The notes under the pieces were generated by a model that worked only from the letters and a program-made list of their open reading frames with translations, did not search any database and was not told the DNA's origin. The position numbers and the translations under genes are program-made. Below are positions 1-12,189 of a stretch of 64,000 nucleotides of DNA, piece after piece; the stretch's first letter is position 1, and each line of letters starts with the position of its first letter. The stretch is from Syngnathus acus (Eukaryota; Chordata; Actinopteri; Syngnathiformes; Syngnathidae): contig NC_051087.1 in the NCBI RefSeq assembly GCF_901709675.1, forward strand, positions 6,219,001 through 6,283,000, read 5' to 3'.

Positions 1-752
1 ACTATCTAAAGGAAAAGAAACAGATCAAGGGTGTGAAAAGTCAAGCTAATTAAATCATTCCACTTTAAAATATATCCAGTTTAGTATAAAATCATTTTAT
101 TGCCACATTTACAGTAACTTACTTCATTTATACCGCAAAATGACAAAACAAATCGCATCATACTCTCTCGGGCTGAGCCGTACCACGATGAATCGAATCG
201 TAATGCCATTGAATCGAACCAAATTGAATCGCTCGACATTAAAACAAACCATTCTTGAATCCTACACACCCCACGTATCGAATCGTCCTGTAATTGGCGA
301 GCTGCACACCCCAAGTGAATATGTAGTCTATGTGTAAGTATAAGAATATACCCGTACTTCAACGTATGTACCGTACGTTTCCCTAAAGCCTGCAAACAAC
401 CAGGCCAGCGGCTACAATTACCGTGACGGACCTGAAAGAACTGGGTCGGCTTTGCGAGAGATCTACCCCTGGGATCCCAAGACCAGCCAGAGCTCTGAAT
501 CGATTCAGACCACACACACTATATTCGCTGCCCTTTTCTGTGCGCCGTCATATAAAAAAAACATGACCAAGTGAAGAATCATGATGATTTTGTGTCTCCT
601 CCTTCCCACAAACACACACTCCAAGATCCCCAAAGCGCCATCATCCAGAGGCTGCAATATTCACACTTCATGCACTCGTAACTCGGTTGCACATGGGACG
701 TGTTCTCCTGCTCGAGAGCCACTGCGCATGTTTGTTTGTGTCCATAGCCTAC

Positions 753-3724
753 CTCTGGCAGAGAGCTTCTTGGTGTTGATGATTTTGGCAGCATACTCTT
801 GACCGGAGGAGATCTTCACGCACCTTCTGACCACGGAAAAGGCTCCCCTGGACAAAACGGTCACAATAATGAGTGATGTGGTTTAGGCAAAATAGGAAAA
901 GTGCAAAATGCAATATTGTGTTCGTCACAGACAAATTAGTCAATGACATAATTATTGTAGTATCTTTGGCAACACAGCTATTGTAAGGTAACATTTGAAC
1001 AGTATGTATTATATGTTCGTGTGACACTAGTTGGCAATGGTGCAGAAATGCACTGCATTTCATTAAAGGCTTACTCAGCGGTTTTTCTGACACTTTGTTT
1101 CGCAACATGTGAAGGAAAGAATATGACTCAATGAAAACCACAAACACAACAATGGTTTCACAAGATGAAATAAAAACATGTCATTAGCTCCGTAAAGAAA
1201 TGATTGTGTCTCGTGAAAAAGATTGTATGATTCATGACGGTGGTAAAATAGTCGTACAAATGGACAGTGACTTTTCTAATCCAGTAAGGAAATCAATGGA
1301 ATTTAAATGCTAATAACACCAGGAGAGATTAACTGTAGGATTAGGTTAAACTTGATTTAGTGAGCCTGTCAAACTTTATGAAGCAGCCCTCATCTGCCCT
1401 GGCGGGAAAAAAAGGGACGGGGGGGTCACCTCTGAGTTGGCTGAGTTAAAAATAAATAATTTACAGTCGCATTTCAGCATCGTAAAGGTGTGCTTTGCAG
1501 GCGTTGCGCAGCTCGGTTCTCTTCAGGTACACAACGTCCCATCGGGGGTAAATTTAGACCATGAGACCAGACAAAGGTGGTTTGTAAATTATTGCGACGA
1601 ATGCGTGCTGTCGTGATGATTGGGGCACATGTGTGAAGACCTCCAAAAAGTAGGTCAGCTATATTTGAGGGAGATGCATCTCTAAATGCAGCCTTGGACA
1701 GAACTGCCTGCCTCAGCTCCTCTCAGCTCTACACACACAAAGCATTTTGCTATTCATCCTCCGTCTCGGTCTGTGCACTCTCCCCTTCATATCTAATCTT
1801 TTTCCTCCTCCGCACCTTTTCTAACCTCTGACCACATAACGTCCGAACGGGTCATTAGAAACTGGTGGATGAGTTTATTGGGAGGGATTCTGATAGCGTA
1901 CACCTCAAGTGAAACCTGCAGTTGTGATTGTGCAAGTGCACTCAAACAGTGTAGTAGGAAACTTGCATCACATTCAGTAAAGTGAGCGGCTTGCCACTAA
2001 AGCTTACGTCCATTTTAAAAGGGTAAAAAAAAAAAAAAGGCCAAAGCGTGACACGTTACATAACGCCTGTACTTGTCTACCCACGGTGTCACTGTCAAGT
2101 GCAGTGTCAAGTGCATCTGTGTGCGGCTGAGCTTGGCTTGACAGCAAATGGTTTGGTTTTCAAATGAGGGAACGCTATGAAGACAAATGCATACCATGAG
2201 GCGTTAGGATACTTGGATGAGTGTTTACGACTGACAGCTGGCATCACGATGTAAAAAATGCTGGTTGGAAATGTATTGATTTGCAATAGTTGAATTGAGG
2301 TGCAAGTGGTGTGTTGAAGGTAATCAGCATTGCAATATTGTCAATCGATCCATCCTCACAATCCAATAAAATCCAATATAGTAAACCTGAATCAGAAATT
2401 CAGCCTTTATGAGTAAAGACATGAAAATACCAACAGAGAGGCATCGGACGATATTTCCCGTGAGGAACATTAAGAATCAATGAATGTACCGAGCATGACC
2501 ATAATATGATGGTTGAATCTCAATATAATGTTCTGAACTCCTCTTTCAATGCCGCTGTCCAACTGAGCAGAAAAATGCTAGGACTTCTTTCTACCCCATT
2601 CCACTGAAAATGAATCAACAGCACCTCTGCTGCTTCTAGACAACAAGTGCACTCCACTTTATCTCCATTGCTTCAACACACGATTAATAATTAACCAGTG
2701 ACACACTTTCAACCAAATTTTCAATGAACACCTCCCCAGTTGGTATTATGTCCATCCTTAAAAGCATATTGCTAAAAACTCAGGCAGTGGCATGGCCGCA
2801 AAGAGTTTTCCATAGATATATTTACAATTATGACTTCACTTCTCTGTTAGCATAGGTTCTTGTTAGACAAACGTAAATGTCACCAAAATGTACACTGGCT
2901 AATTAGCCAATACATGGAATTCCATTGTAAACAGAGGTGTCTGAATACTATAATATAAGAACTATAAGATTTTCGCCTTTATGGTGGTCATGGAGAGGGA
3001 TTGTTCCATTTGCCTTCACCCACACTGAGCAAGGGGTGCCGGGCAGGTCAGCCAGCGAGTGACCACAAATGCACTTGGATATGTTTGCTGTTGTGCACAG
3101 AATAATAATTCCATCATGAGGATGGGTGATGTGGGATTATGTATGTATATTTTTCTCATTTTATGGGTGTGTGACACCAGAGCTGGCTATTCCACACATG
3201 CAGACTTGAGTTGGAATCCGGGGGCCGTACTGGCAGTGGCACCATAATGTCACAAAGCAAACACTGGCCACTGTACATGATGAGCTGGTGACGTCAGACG
3301 TTTAAGCAAACGATGTAAACAGAGCTTGGAATAAAATGAGGGATTAAATCGGATGGGATGCGACTGAACATCCCTGCATTAAACATGGCCATGCACTCCC
3401 CCGCCCCCAGAACACACACATGCGCGCGCGCGCAATAACGCGCACACGCGTCCTCATGTTCCATGCACACTCGCACAGTCATTCACGCACGCGCTTTGGG
3501 GGATGAGGGGGACTAGGAATCTGTGTCCCTAAACCAAGGCGGCCTATTACGTAACATGCTGACATTTTAATACAGCAATGACGTAACATAATGATGATGA
3601 TGATAATAATGATAATATTAATAATAATTATAATGATGATAATAATAATAGTGATTGCTTACTTCCCCAGCTCCTCAAACAGTTGATATTCGTCGGTAAA
3701 TCTCGTGCAGATAGTTAACGCCAT
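753..3724 (-). CDS. camk2d: CaMKII subunit, first two coding exons (partial)
   Basis: Calcium/calmodulin-dependent protein kinase II is a dodecameric Ser/Thr kinase that decodes Ca2+ signals in neurons and muscle. Coding exon 1 is 3724-3663 (62 nt) and gives [20 protein letters not shown]. Exon 2 is 847-753 (95 nt, acceptor CAG, donor GTAGGC) and carries the glycine-rich loop [10 protein letters not shown], the VKISSGQEY stretch and the ATP-binding lysine in [11 protein letters not shown], ending in LSAR. Phase joins correctly (AA|G = Lys). Remaining exons lie beyond the left edge. All CaMKII paralogues share this region. The ISSGQEY segment looks nearest to the delta form, but alpha or gamma cannot be excluded from about 52 residues. 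The family is certain and the paralogue is inferred. Intron 1 is about 2.8 kb. Confidence 0.8.
3412..3452. repeat. CA/CG alternating dinucleotide tract
   Basis: An uninterrupted purine-pyrimidine alternation (ACAC... then TGCGCG...) covers about 23 bases, followed by a second short CGCACACGCG block. Such runs can adopt Z-DNA. It lies about 230 bases inside CaMKII intron 1. Confidence 0.8.
3591..3655. repeat. Imperfect (GAT/AAT)n trinucleotide tract
   Basis: The tract is made of GATGAT and AATAAT units and ends just before the first donor site of the CaMKII gene. It is a simple repeat. Confidence 0.8.
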
Positions 3725-3852
3725 GGTGGAAGCGGCGCCCAGGGGTGTGTTCGCTCTCTCTGTCAAACCCACCGCACGCAATCGTCCGCGTTTGTCGTCG
3801 AAGCTGCCAATGAGCGTTTCATGCACACACGGCGCTCATCTGCAGGAGGTCT

Positions 3853-3917
3853 GATGATGAAGAGGTGGAGGAGGAGGAAGAGGAGGAATAGGAGGAGGAG
3901 GAGGAGTGAGGAGGATG
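3853..3917. repeat. Purine-rich GGA/GAGGAG tract upstream of CaMKII start
   Basis: Tandem GGAGGA/GAAGAGGA units lie 130-190 bases upstream of the CaMKII ATG. They are therefore in its 5' UTR or core promoter, where the transcribed strand would read as a CT-rich tract. I saw no clear TATA box nearby. Confidence 0.6.
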
Positions 3918-4350
3918 GTTGGTTGCAGCAAAAATAAAATAAAAAATGAAAGCGCTCCACTTAGAACGAGTGCACTTCCGGTGATATGACTTGTCGCGGT
4001 GGTCTTATTCGTCGTCTTGTCCCGGACGTAGCATGTTTTGGCGCATTTCGGTATCAGCGTGTGTGCTGCGAGGCTGGTCCGTTTGAGCGCACCACAGCAC
4101 CGCACTAGCGCACCTACCCCTGGCTGTGCGCTCAGTCCCGCCCACTCGGCCGCAGCACTCTGGCCACACACACAAATATCCTTTGAAACCCAGACGCCTG
4201 TGAATTAGATGCATCAAGCAGCTTGCATGTTATCTAGGTCAACAAAATATCGACAATTACGCATTCATAACAAAGGAAAAGGAGATGAAATCAAATTCAT
4301 TACAAATGCTGAAAGATGCTGTTGCAGAGCTGAAATGCTACAAATAAACG

Positions 4351-4410
4351 GATTGAGGGCTGAGGCAGATGTTTGATGTAGATTGAGGGCTGAGGCAGAT
4401 GTTTGATACA
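4351..4410. repeat. Two-copy 30-bp direct tandem repeat
   Basis: The unit beginning GATTGAGGGCTGAGGCAGAT occurs at 4351-4380 and again at 4381-4410, with 27 of 27 leading bases identical. This points to a recent local duplication. Confidence 0.9.
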
Positions 4411-4878
4411 TCACAATTTATCATATTATACCAACCTATACTGTACTTTACAATTACGCCCTCTAGTGGCCACGCGCAACACCGGCAATAGGGGTGAAGT
4501 TTGATCAGATGCCCTGCTATTGTGTGCTACTAACTATCAAGTTAAAAAAGTAATTCACATGTCCTATATTCTATTTCAGCATGTTCTCAATTTAATATTT
4601 TTTTCATACAAAGTGTTTACTTTTTACATGTGTTCTCAATCCCATTCATTTAATGAAGAGCGTTCATCATATAAAGAGATTACAGTAGATTGAAATTGAT
4701 ATTCATTTGAATAGACTTGAGAGCAACTTTAGGTTTACAGGATCCAACTTAAAGGTATCAATGGATGTTATCAGGTGAAGTCAGGTCTAATTTACACCAT
4801 ATCATCTTTTCAAATAAATGTTTGCACTAAGTGGAACTCAATAATGAGTAAAAAGAGATATTTTAAATAATTGTTTTT

Positions 4879-4884
4879 TTTATT
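4879..4884 (-). other. Candidate poly(A) signal of cxcl8-like gene
   Basis: The minus strand reads AATAAA about 350 bases past the chemokine stop codon. The intervening 3' UTR is AU-rich and includes an ATTTATT element (reverse complement near 5060), as expected for an unstable cytokine mRNA. Confidence 0.45.
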
Positions 4885-5231
4885 CATCAACTGGGTGCAT
4901 GAAAAAATACAACAATTGTATTCAAATAGATACAACAAAATATTCAAATAGATAAATACTTTAAATATGTGAATCATAAGTTAAAGCAATAAGAATAGTA
5001 ACAGTTCATAGTAGCTCCACTTTAGAGGCTGCAACACAGACTGGGAGTGTACATTTGAAAATAAATAATATGTTTGATACAAACATAATTTGTCTGTTGA
5101 TAGCTTCAACAGCTGCTCAAGTAAGTTGCTTTCCTCTGTTTTTAAATAAGGCTTGATCAGATAAACACTTTTTGGTACCAAGTTTTGTAAAACGGCCTCG
5201 TGGAGCATTCGTTCCCCCATTGCACGGCTGT

Positions 5232-5974
5232 TCAGCGTCTTTTGCTGCAGGAAAGAGAAAAGGATTTGCTTAACTTTTAATTCAGTTTACATTGAAATTA
5301 CAGTGGTGTCTTTTAGTTTTAGCTTTCCAAATTTACTTTGTGACCTTATTGTAAAGATTGCATTTTTGTGACACCTCCTATGTTGGCTCTCATCAGACTT
5401 ATGCAGGGGTTATGGTATGAACCTTAATGGTCAAAGTAGTTTGACTTGAACTTACTTGTCAAGGATCCTCTCAATGACTCTCTTCACCCAGGGAGCCTCA
5501 GGGTCAAGGCACACCTCTTTTCCAGTCTTTTTAATCGTAGCACTGCAAGAAACAAATTTGCCTTCAGAACAAGCACACTTGGAAGGAGAGTGACCAACTA
5601 GGTTGTTCCTTCCATAGGTGAAAGGTCACCTAAGCGTCAAAACTGTGACAAACTTCTTACATGATCTCGGGCACCCCGCAGTGAGAGTTGGCAGGAATCA
5701 GCTCCACTTTCTCGATGTGGCGGCCGATGGGTCTGCTCTCTGTCTGGAAGCAGCGGCAGTGCAGCTCGACTCCCAAACTTCTCAGAGTCATGCCTGCAAG
5801 GAAACAAGAGAGAATGGGGTTACATCTAATTGTTGAGATGCTCATAATGACCAATCTGCACAGAGTGACAATTCTAAATATGCAATAATAACAGTTCCAC
5901 AAAGCAAGCTTACCTTCGCTGAAAGCCACAGCAGCCAGAAGGACCACCAAAGTACTGAGGATCACTTTGTTCAT
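5232..5974 (-). CDS. cxcl8: CXC chemokine, interleukin-8/CXCL8-like
   Basis: A secreted neutrophil-attracting chemokine of the CXCL8 family. Four coding exons: 5974-5914, 5793-5661, 5542-5456 and 5244-5232, total 294 nt, 97 aa. The 4-exon plan and phases match CXCL8 genes. Residues 1 to about 20 form a hydrophobic signal peptide ending AFSEG. The mature part starts MTLRSLGVELHCRC and contains the CXC pair, then Cys in NSHCG and Cys in EVCLD, and ends in an amphipathic helix WVKRVIERILDNKRR. The ELR position that determines receptor use reads ELH here. The stop TGA is in the tiny exon 4, and the exon 3 donor GTAAGT overlaps an in-frame TAA that would end the protein after DK if unspliced. An upstream in-frame ATG at 5998 is possible, but the 5974 start gives the usual signal peptide. 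Which teleost CXCL8 lineage this is cannot be settled here. Confidence 0.9.
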
Positions 5975-6139
5975 CTTTTTGTTGTTCTCAAAAAGCACGA
6001 TAGCTCAAACTTTAAAATGAAGAAGTTGCCGTTCAAAAATGTCACTGAGACTGTTGACTTGTCGTCTTTTGCTGTCTCTAGCTTTCTCAGTTGCTTTGAG
6101 CTCTGCTGTTTGAATGTAGTGCTGAAGAGGAGAGTTCCT

Positions 6140-6221
6140 CCTTTTATAGAGACTCGCATGAGTCACCTCCCATGCAGATGTTGCGCAAACTGGGATTGTT
6201 GGCAGTTGAGCGGGAATTTAC
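6140..6221 (-). promoter_or_regulatory. cxcl8-like promoter: TATA, AP-1, C/EBP, kB-like
   Basis: Read on the minus strand, TATAAAAGG lies at 6148-6140, a perfect AP-1 site (TGACTCA) at 6165-6159, a palindromic C/EBP consensus TTGCGCAA at 6181-6188 and a kB-like GGGAATTTAC at 6212-6221. All sit within about 80 bases. The same three factors control human CXCL8. Sites are seen directly and function is inferred from the family. Confidence 0.7.
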
Positions 6222-7090
6222 AACACGCGGGTTAAGGAAGGTAATTCAACTGACATGTTAAATGTATGAGGCATACTCATGGATCAGTATTTGTCACTGA
6301 TAAAAAAAAAAAAATTGCATTTTGAAAACACAATGACTGGAATATTGTAATATCCAGCAACGTGATTGGAATGTTCAACATATTTTACACCTTACAATTT
6401 GATCGACTACTAACTGATTCACAGGTGACATATCAATAAAGGTGTGCTTGATATGAGAAGGCAAGTGGTCATATGGTAAAGCCAGCTAATAAAACAAATA
6501 TTCATTCTAAAAGATACACATTACACTCATGTGAATATGCTACCGAGACAAATAGAGGGTCGGGTCTCCCTTTGTTTGACCCTTTCCAAGACGTGTCATG
6601 GAAAATCCACTTTTTTTTGCTTTTATATTCACTTCATTGTGCACTTGGAGTCTCCAAGATTGTACAAAAGTGTAATCTATCAAATCTGCCATCTTTATTA
6701 CTCCACACAACTCATTCCACCGTCCCCCAGCATCAGAACCTTATTACTGATATTACCAGTTAACAATGATCTGTTTACCATACAAAGCCTTTTGAAGCAG
6801 TGTTATTTGAGGCCCCCCTGCAAGTTTCTCAGGCTTTTGTTATCATTGTCCTACTTCCTTTGGAACTTGATGCAGGTAGGAAATGCAATATTATAGTGTT
6901 GTCACAAAAGCATCATAACATATATGACTATGTAAGAATTTGTGCATTCAGCACTTTAAGAACTATTAGGAGATCTTTATTGTATTTGGATGCTTTTAAA
7001 CAGTTTTTAACAGTAGCTTTTACAATAAAAATACGTGGATAAGATACCATGAATAAATGATTTATAGTTTTGAATTTATATTTTGCTTTT

Positions 7091-7190
7091 GGTTGGCCCA
7101 CAGTCGAGGGAGTACGCCTCCAAAATGAGGCGGGATAGGTGCCAGCTCTCCCGCAGCTCTAGTAATGACAACCGCTATACGGATGGCTGA
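7091..7190 (+). repeat. Decayed teleost interspersed repeat fragment
   Basis: The text resembles the 3' tail of a common fish interspersed repeat (pattern GGGATAGGTGCCAGCTC ... ACCGCTATACGGATGG). Similar tails occur at 24569-24723 and 57180-57316. The class (SINE or LINE tail) is not resolved. Confidence 0.55.
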
Positions 7191-7507
7191 ATTATTAGGG
7201 AGATTCCTTTATTGTGCAAGCAGTCAAACCTCTTAAATTAAACAATTCTTCAGAAACTGATAAACACTTGCAAGTAAAATCCCAAGGATTAACTGTGTTT
7301 TGCTTTTTCTTTGGATTTTGAGAGCATTATTGCTATGCTTATTCCAAAAGAACGACTAAGCACAGAAAAGGGTTTTAGAGGAAAGGAAAAAACACAATCG
7401 AAGAAAAATATTTATTCATTGTATGTGCCTTCTTGTTTTTACTTTTTGTATTGTTTACTTGAATGTTTTGTTTATCCGTGAACCAATATAATAGAATAGA
7501 ATATGAT

Positions 7508-7524
7508 ATATATATATATATATA
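7508..7524. repeat. (TA)n microsatellite
   Basis: A short run of TA dinucleotides in AT-rich intergenic DNA. Confidence 0.85.
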
Positions 7525-9296
7525 ATATGTAATATGTCTTGTCACCGTGGGATAGTAGGAAAGGCAATTTCGATCTCTTTGTGTGTCTTGACATGTGAAG
7601 AAATTGACAATAAAGCAGACTTTGACTTTGATATCATTATATTTCATAGAGTTCATAAGGTTACATGGAAGACAAACACTTCACCTTCCATTGCAAAAAA
7701 ACTGCAATGCCTCATAACAATTGCGTAACCTCCGAAAGTTTTTTATTCCATTGCAATCATTTCATTGTGAGGGAATGAAAGTTTTTTTGTGGTGGAGCAC
7801 AGTTATTATGAGGGAACACTAATTATTTTGTGAGAGAACGCAAATTTGTTGTTTTCTTCCATGTCACCTTGGGCAGGACATTGAGTTGCCTTGTGTATGA
7901 AATGTGCTAAATAAACCTGCGCCTTACTTTGCCTTAAATTTCGATTAAAATTGAATTATTTTGCCATCATATATCTATATATGATATATTGTTTGAGACA
8001 ATGATATATTTTTGAAAAGTCTGCAAAACTGCACTTCTCTACAAGATCGTTAACGGGCTAACATTGAAATCTTTCAATTAAATTATAATGCTTTTCAATA
8101 TGCAAACGTATCTGCTTTATTTTGCTTACTTTATTTTGGTAAATTTCCACAACTATAACAGCTGAGGAGCTATGAAAACAAACAAAAAAATATTTGCCAT
8201 GTACTATTTAAAATAATAGTTTTTATTGAAATTCAATTTTTTTGAAAATATTTGGAACAAAGTTGTATCACAATATTCACATCAGATTGTGAGGTTGAAT
8301 TTTATTTAAATCAATATTGAGCACATGAATGCTCAGTTAAATGACAATAGAATAATGACAATAGACATATGATGACACGCTAAAGCTGATGGCTGCTGAT
8401 GATGGCTTTGCATCCCCAAAAAAGTAAAAGTTTCCCCGAAGGCACAATGAGTGCGGGAATTGTATTGTGTTGTACATGCGAAAAGATAAAGCAGGTGAGG
8501 TCTGACGTAAACTCGGCATGCTGAGACGCGTCAGCTCACTGTCATCAGTCATGCCGCAACAGGAAGTATATGACGCAACTTTTGCAATGGTGCTGCATTT
8601 ATCAGTGGCTCACAGACAAAAAAAAAAAAAAAAAAATGAAGATGCGGTTAATTCAAAAGAAAAAGGGAAGAGAACACTTTGTTGTTTCCTTATTTAATGT
8701 GAAATAGCTAAATGAGAACAGAGGAAGTTGATATGAAAGTGTTATGCGTAGGGGATTAACTTAATTTGGACGTAATAATTTCACTGTTCTTGACTTATTT
8801 TGTGCAACATTAACCTAAAATAGCCCATTCTAATGCTTTTCTCTAATTCTTATAATCCAGAGGGCATAGCAATTATTGTTTTTATTATTTCTTGCTTAGA
8901 AGTGTTAAAACAAAGTGAATTTCCTTTCAACAACTCACGCACGTACGATTGTGACATTTCATTTGGGAACGTGATACGTACATACCAAAACTTTCTGTTG
9001 ACCTAGGCCAAAACTTTCCTATTACAGAAAAAAGGCACTTAATAATCGTAAACATGTGAGACTCACAGACATTGTGTCCCTTAAACATGGCTCGTCATTA
9101 AAAACACTTTACGAGAATAAGGTTAATGTTTGTCTGCCTGTTGGAGTAAATTATTAAACAAGTAAATACATTTGAGTTTTGTTTCTCTTTTGGAACGATG
9201 AGGGTTGAATTTCAATACCAGTCTTTCATTTTGTGGCAGCTCTTCAAGATGGTATTACACTGGCACAGAAACTGAAAAATGAATAGTCACACTCTA

Positions 9297-9450
9297 AAAA
9301 ATACAACCTTTAAATTTATTTCAGCTGTAACAGTCTTTTAAGATGGAAAAAAACTTCTAAATATTATTTATAACAAAATACAACATTTAAATTTATTTCA
9401 GCTATAACAGTCACTATAGGTGGGGGGTAAAACGTCTAAATATTATTTGT
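9297..9450. repeat. Diverged tandem duplication, unit about 78 bp
   Basis: Copy 1 begins near 9297 and copy 2 near 9375. Both share AAAATACAAC, TTTAAATTTATTTCAGCT, ACAGTC and CTAAATATTATTT in the same order with scattered differences. The second copy runs into a (GTTT)n tract. Confidence 0.8.
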
Positions 9451-9472
9451 TTGTTTGTTTGTTTGTTTGTTT
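9442..9472. repeat. (TTTG)n microsatellite
   Basis: About seven tandem TTTG units directly follow the 78-bp duplication. Confidence 0.85.
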
Positions 9473-11448
9473 TACCGTTGCCCATAGTCAATGGCCCTAC
9501 TTCTGGCCCCTGATTTGAATTTAAATTTGAAAAGTTGACTCTATAATACTTTTTTCAAATTTGCATACCATTCATAAGAAATTAAGGTCACTGCATTAAA
9601 ACTTGCATTGAGGAGGGAACGTTACACAATACAAATGGTCCATATACTGAGAACACAAACTTTGTATGCTAAAATATGATCAAATAATTAGTTGCTCTAC
9701 TCTAACTGCTCCTGTGCTACCACCATGACCTCGACCTCTGCATGTGTGAACATGTCTGGAGTGAAGATGACATAAAAATGTTGATTCGTCCCCCGCAGGC
9801 AGAATGTCATGCAGCATATTTCTCCGGTTATTTGGGAGCTGGGGTTTGAGCGGCATGTTGTTTGTAATCAAACTGCAATGTTTTGTTATCATTATGTCTT
9901 CAGCTATTTGTGCGTGCAATTAGAGACATTCAAATCTTCCTACGCTTTTAGCATTGGATTTTTCTAATGTTGCAAATGATGCATATTTATTTTGTGGTCT
10001 GTACTAACATTTTAGTTTCTGCATGCAAAATAAGGTCTCGAGTGCATGCTAATAGTAATGTACGACATTAAATGTCTTTGCCGCTGCAGTTGGCTCGGCA
10101 CGACTTTTCTTCAGTGCATATCACAATTGTAAATACCACAACAGACCATTTTACACTAAGGAGGAAGTCATGGATGGAAGAAGTTTAACAACAGTATGAC
10201 TTGTTTAATTATTTGACTAACCTCACCTTTTTGTGAAGGCAGCAGGATTGAGATAAGCGGCTGGAAAGGTAACCGATACTGCATACAAAGAGCTAATGAG
10301 GTTAAATCAGATGCTGGGAAAATCAGACATGATTCATAGAGCTCACGTTTCCGCTCACGTTTTCTTCGCTTCTTTACCTTTGAGGGGTAAACTGATAGGG
10401 ATACTGAAACTTTACTGTGCAGTGTGAGAGCCGATATACACCCTATTGTAATACAATATAAATTCCACACTTACAATGTGTTACTTTTTTTTTTGACCCA
10501 GAGTGAAGCAACATGAGGAAGTGAGGACATGCTCAATAAAACGCTGATGAGCAGTCGCTGGGAATTTCTGGAGATGTCACTGAGTTTTTGGATTGGTAAA
10601 CAGCTGGGGGAGGAGTCAAGATCCTTTTATGACACTTCGGAGTTTGGGTAGTGGGATCCAGCTGTGCAGACTGCACGACTTGCATTCCATGTGTTGAAAA
10701 CTGTTGATCGTGACATCTAATTTCGTGCCGGGACAAGTTTGTATGCCGCAACAGATCTTAATCATATGCACAGACTTTTAAACATTTAGCCACACCGAGT
10801 GATTTGAACACACACTGCTGTGATTAAGAATATCATAACTGACACAATAAAATTATTGTAGTGCTATCTTATCTTAACGTGAACATCGGGCTCAAAATGA
10901 ATCATACACCGGATGAATAACGACATGTTAGATTTTATTATAATGTAGTAAATAGGTGCGTCTGGAAATAACATCCCGGACCTCATAATATTTATACACT
11001 GTCCATATACTGTATATATTCATATTTTCTTCCAATATATCTGGTGTTCGAAATGAATATTTGGCAAGAATTTTAAAAAGAAAAAAACAGGATCCTTTAC
11101 AATGATTTAAGTGATTGTATTCCATCAAAACTGTCCAATAAGATCAGGTTTTCCCAAGTTTTCAAATATAAAAAAAAAAAATGAATATGTGTTGTGTCAT
11201 TTCAGGCCAGATGATACGCTTTCAAAAAAAATGAACAAAATGTACAAAGGTATGAATCATATTTGAGACTCATGAAGCTTTTGAGGGTTCTAAATGGAAA
11301 AATGACAAATACAGTATATTCAATAGAGCCTCCACGATACAGTGGTACAGGTCAAATAAACTATTATGTCAGGACTTTGTTTGACTTTCCAATTTTTTTC
11401 AGCTATTGTCTGACATAATTCAATTGAATGAATGAAATGAAACTTTTT

Positions 11449-11476
11449 CCATCCATCCATCCATCCATCCATCCAT
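11449..11476. repeat. (ATCC)n microsatellite
   Basis: About six tandem ATCC units in the intergenic region. Such tails often mark the end of decayed fish interspersed repeats. Confidence 0.85.
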
Positions 11477-12189
11477 ACCGTGCCGTTATCCTATAAACAA
11501 ATGAAACGAAATGAAAGGAGGTACGCTACATTGCCGGTCTCGCCCGTAATTATGCTCTCTAAACACTTGTTGAGGCCAGTTCTCAAGTGTTGCAAAAAAA
11601 GCTATTAAAAGCCAACAAAAAAGCAATGCAGACTTGCAGAGTTAGATAGGAGTCAGACTCCTATCTGATGGGAAGCAGTTTCTGCTAGTTTATTGTTCCA
11701 GGAAGCAGGCTAATGATTAACAAGTACAAAAGGTATTTGGGATTGAAAGGAAAACCTCAAGAGGAGAACCACAAATTGAGTAATAGTTTTTGAAAAAAGA
11801 AATGGACCAAGTTGGCCCCCCCACCACCACTTTTGCGGCTACAACAGCTTTCACACTTCTGAGAAGACTTTGGAATGTGGGAATTTTTGTCTATTCATGC
11901 ATATGTCACCAACTGACTACAAAATAAAATAAGATAAAATAGAATAGCATACCAACTTGTGTGTTCTACAATGTAATTAACAGCATATGTTCGGGCTTGT
12001 TTCGAACCTAACAAATACTTTGTGGTCTAATATTAGAAGGATGAGGAAGTGATGTAGTGGCTAAAATCCTGCTTAGATAGACATTGCCACCTTCTGGTAA
12101 GTTTCTCCTAATATCCAATGTACAAACTTTTTTAAACCTGCAAACTCCTAATTTGAGGTTATATTTATGTGTTATAATGCTCTTCAAGA

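Larger units (their letters stand above)
848..3662 (-). other. CaMKII intron 1
   Basis: This gene-free stretch is the first coding intron of the CaMKII gene. It holds an alternating purine-pyrimidine run (3412-3434) and a GAT/AAT trinucleotide tract (about 3591-3655). I saw no conserved exon. Open frames here are short and show no family resemblance. Confidence 0.6.
3725..4878. other. Intergenic: CaMKII upstream region to cxcl8 3' end
   Basis: No gene seen. It contains the CaMKII promoter side (relatively GC-rich to about 4.2 kb), a 30-bp tandem duplication at 4351-4410 and then AT-rich DNA up to the cxcl8 poly(A) region. Confidence 0.5.

Noticed and set aside
81-515. 144-residue minus-strand open frame near the left edge
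   Set aside because: Composition is random-like, with no motif, no splice context and no resemblance to CaMKII exons, which should lie further left.
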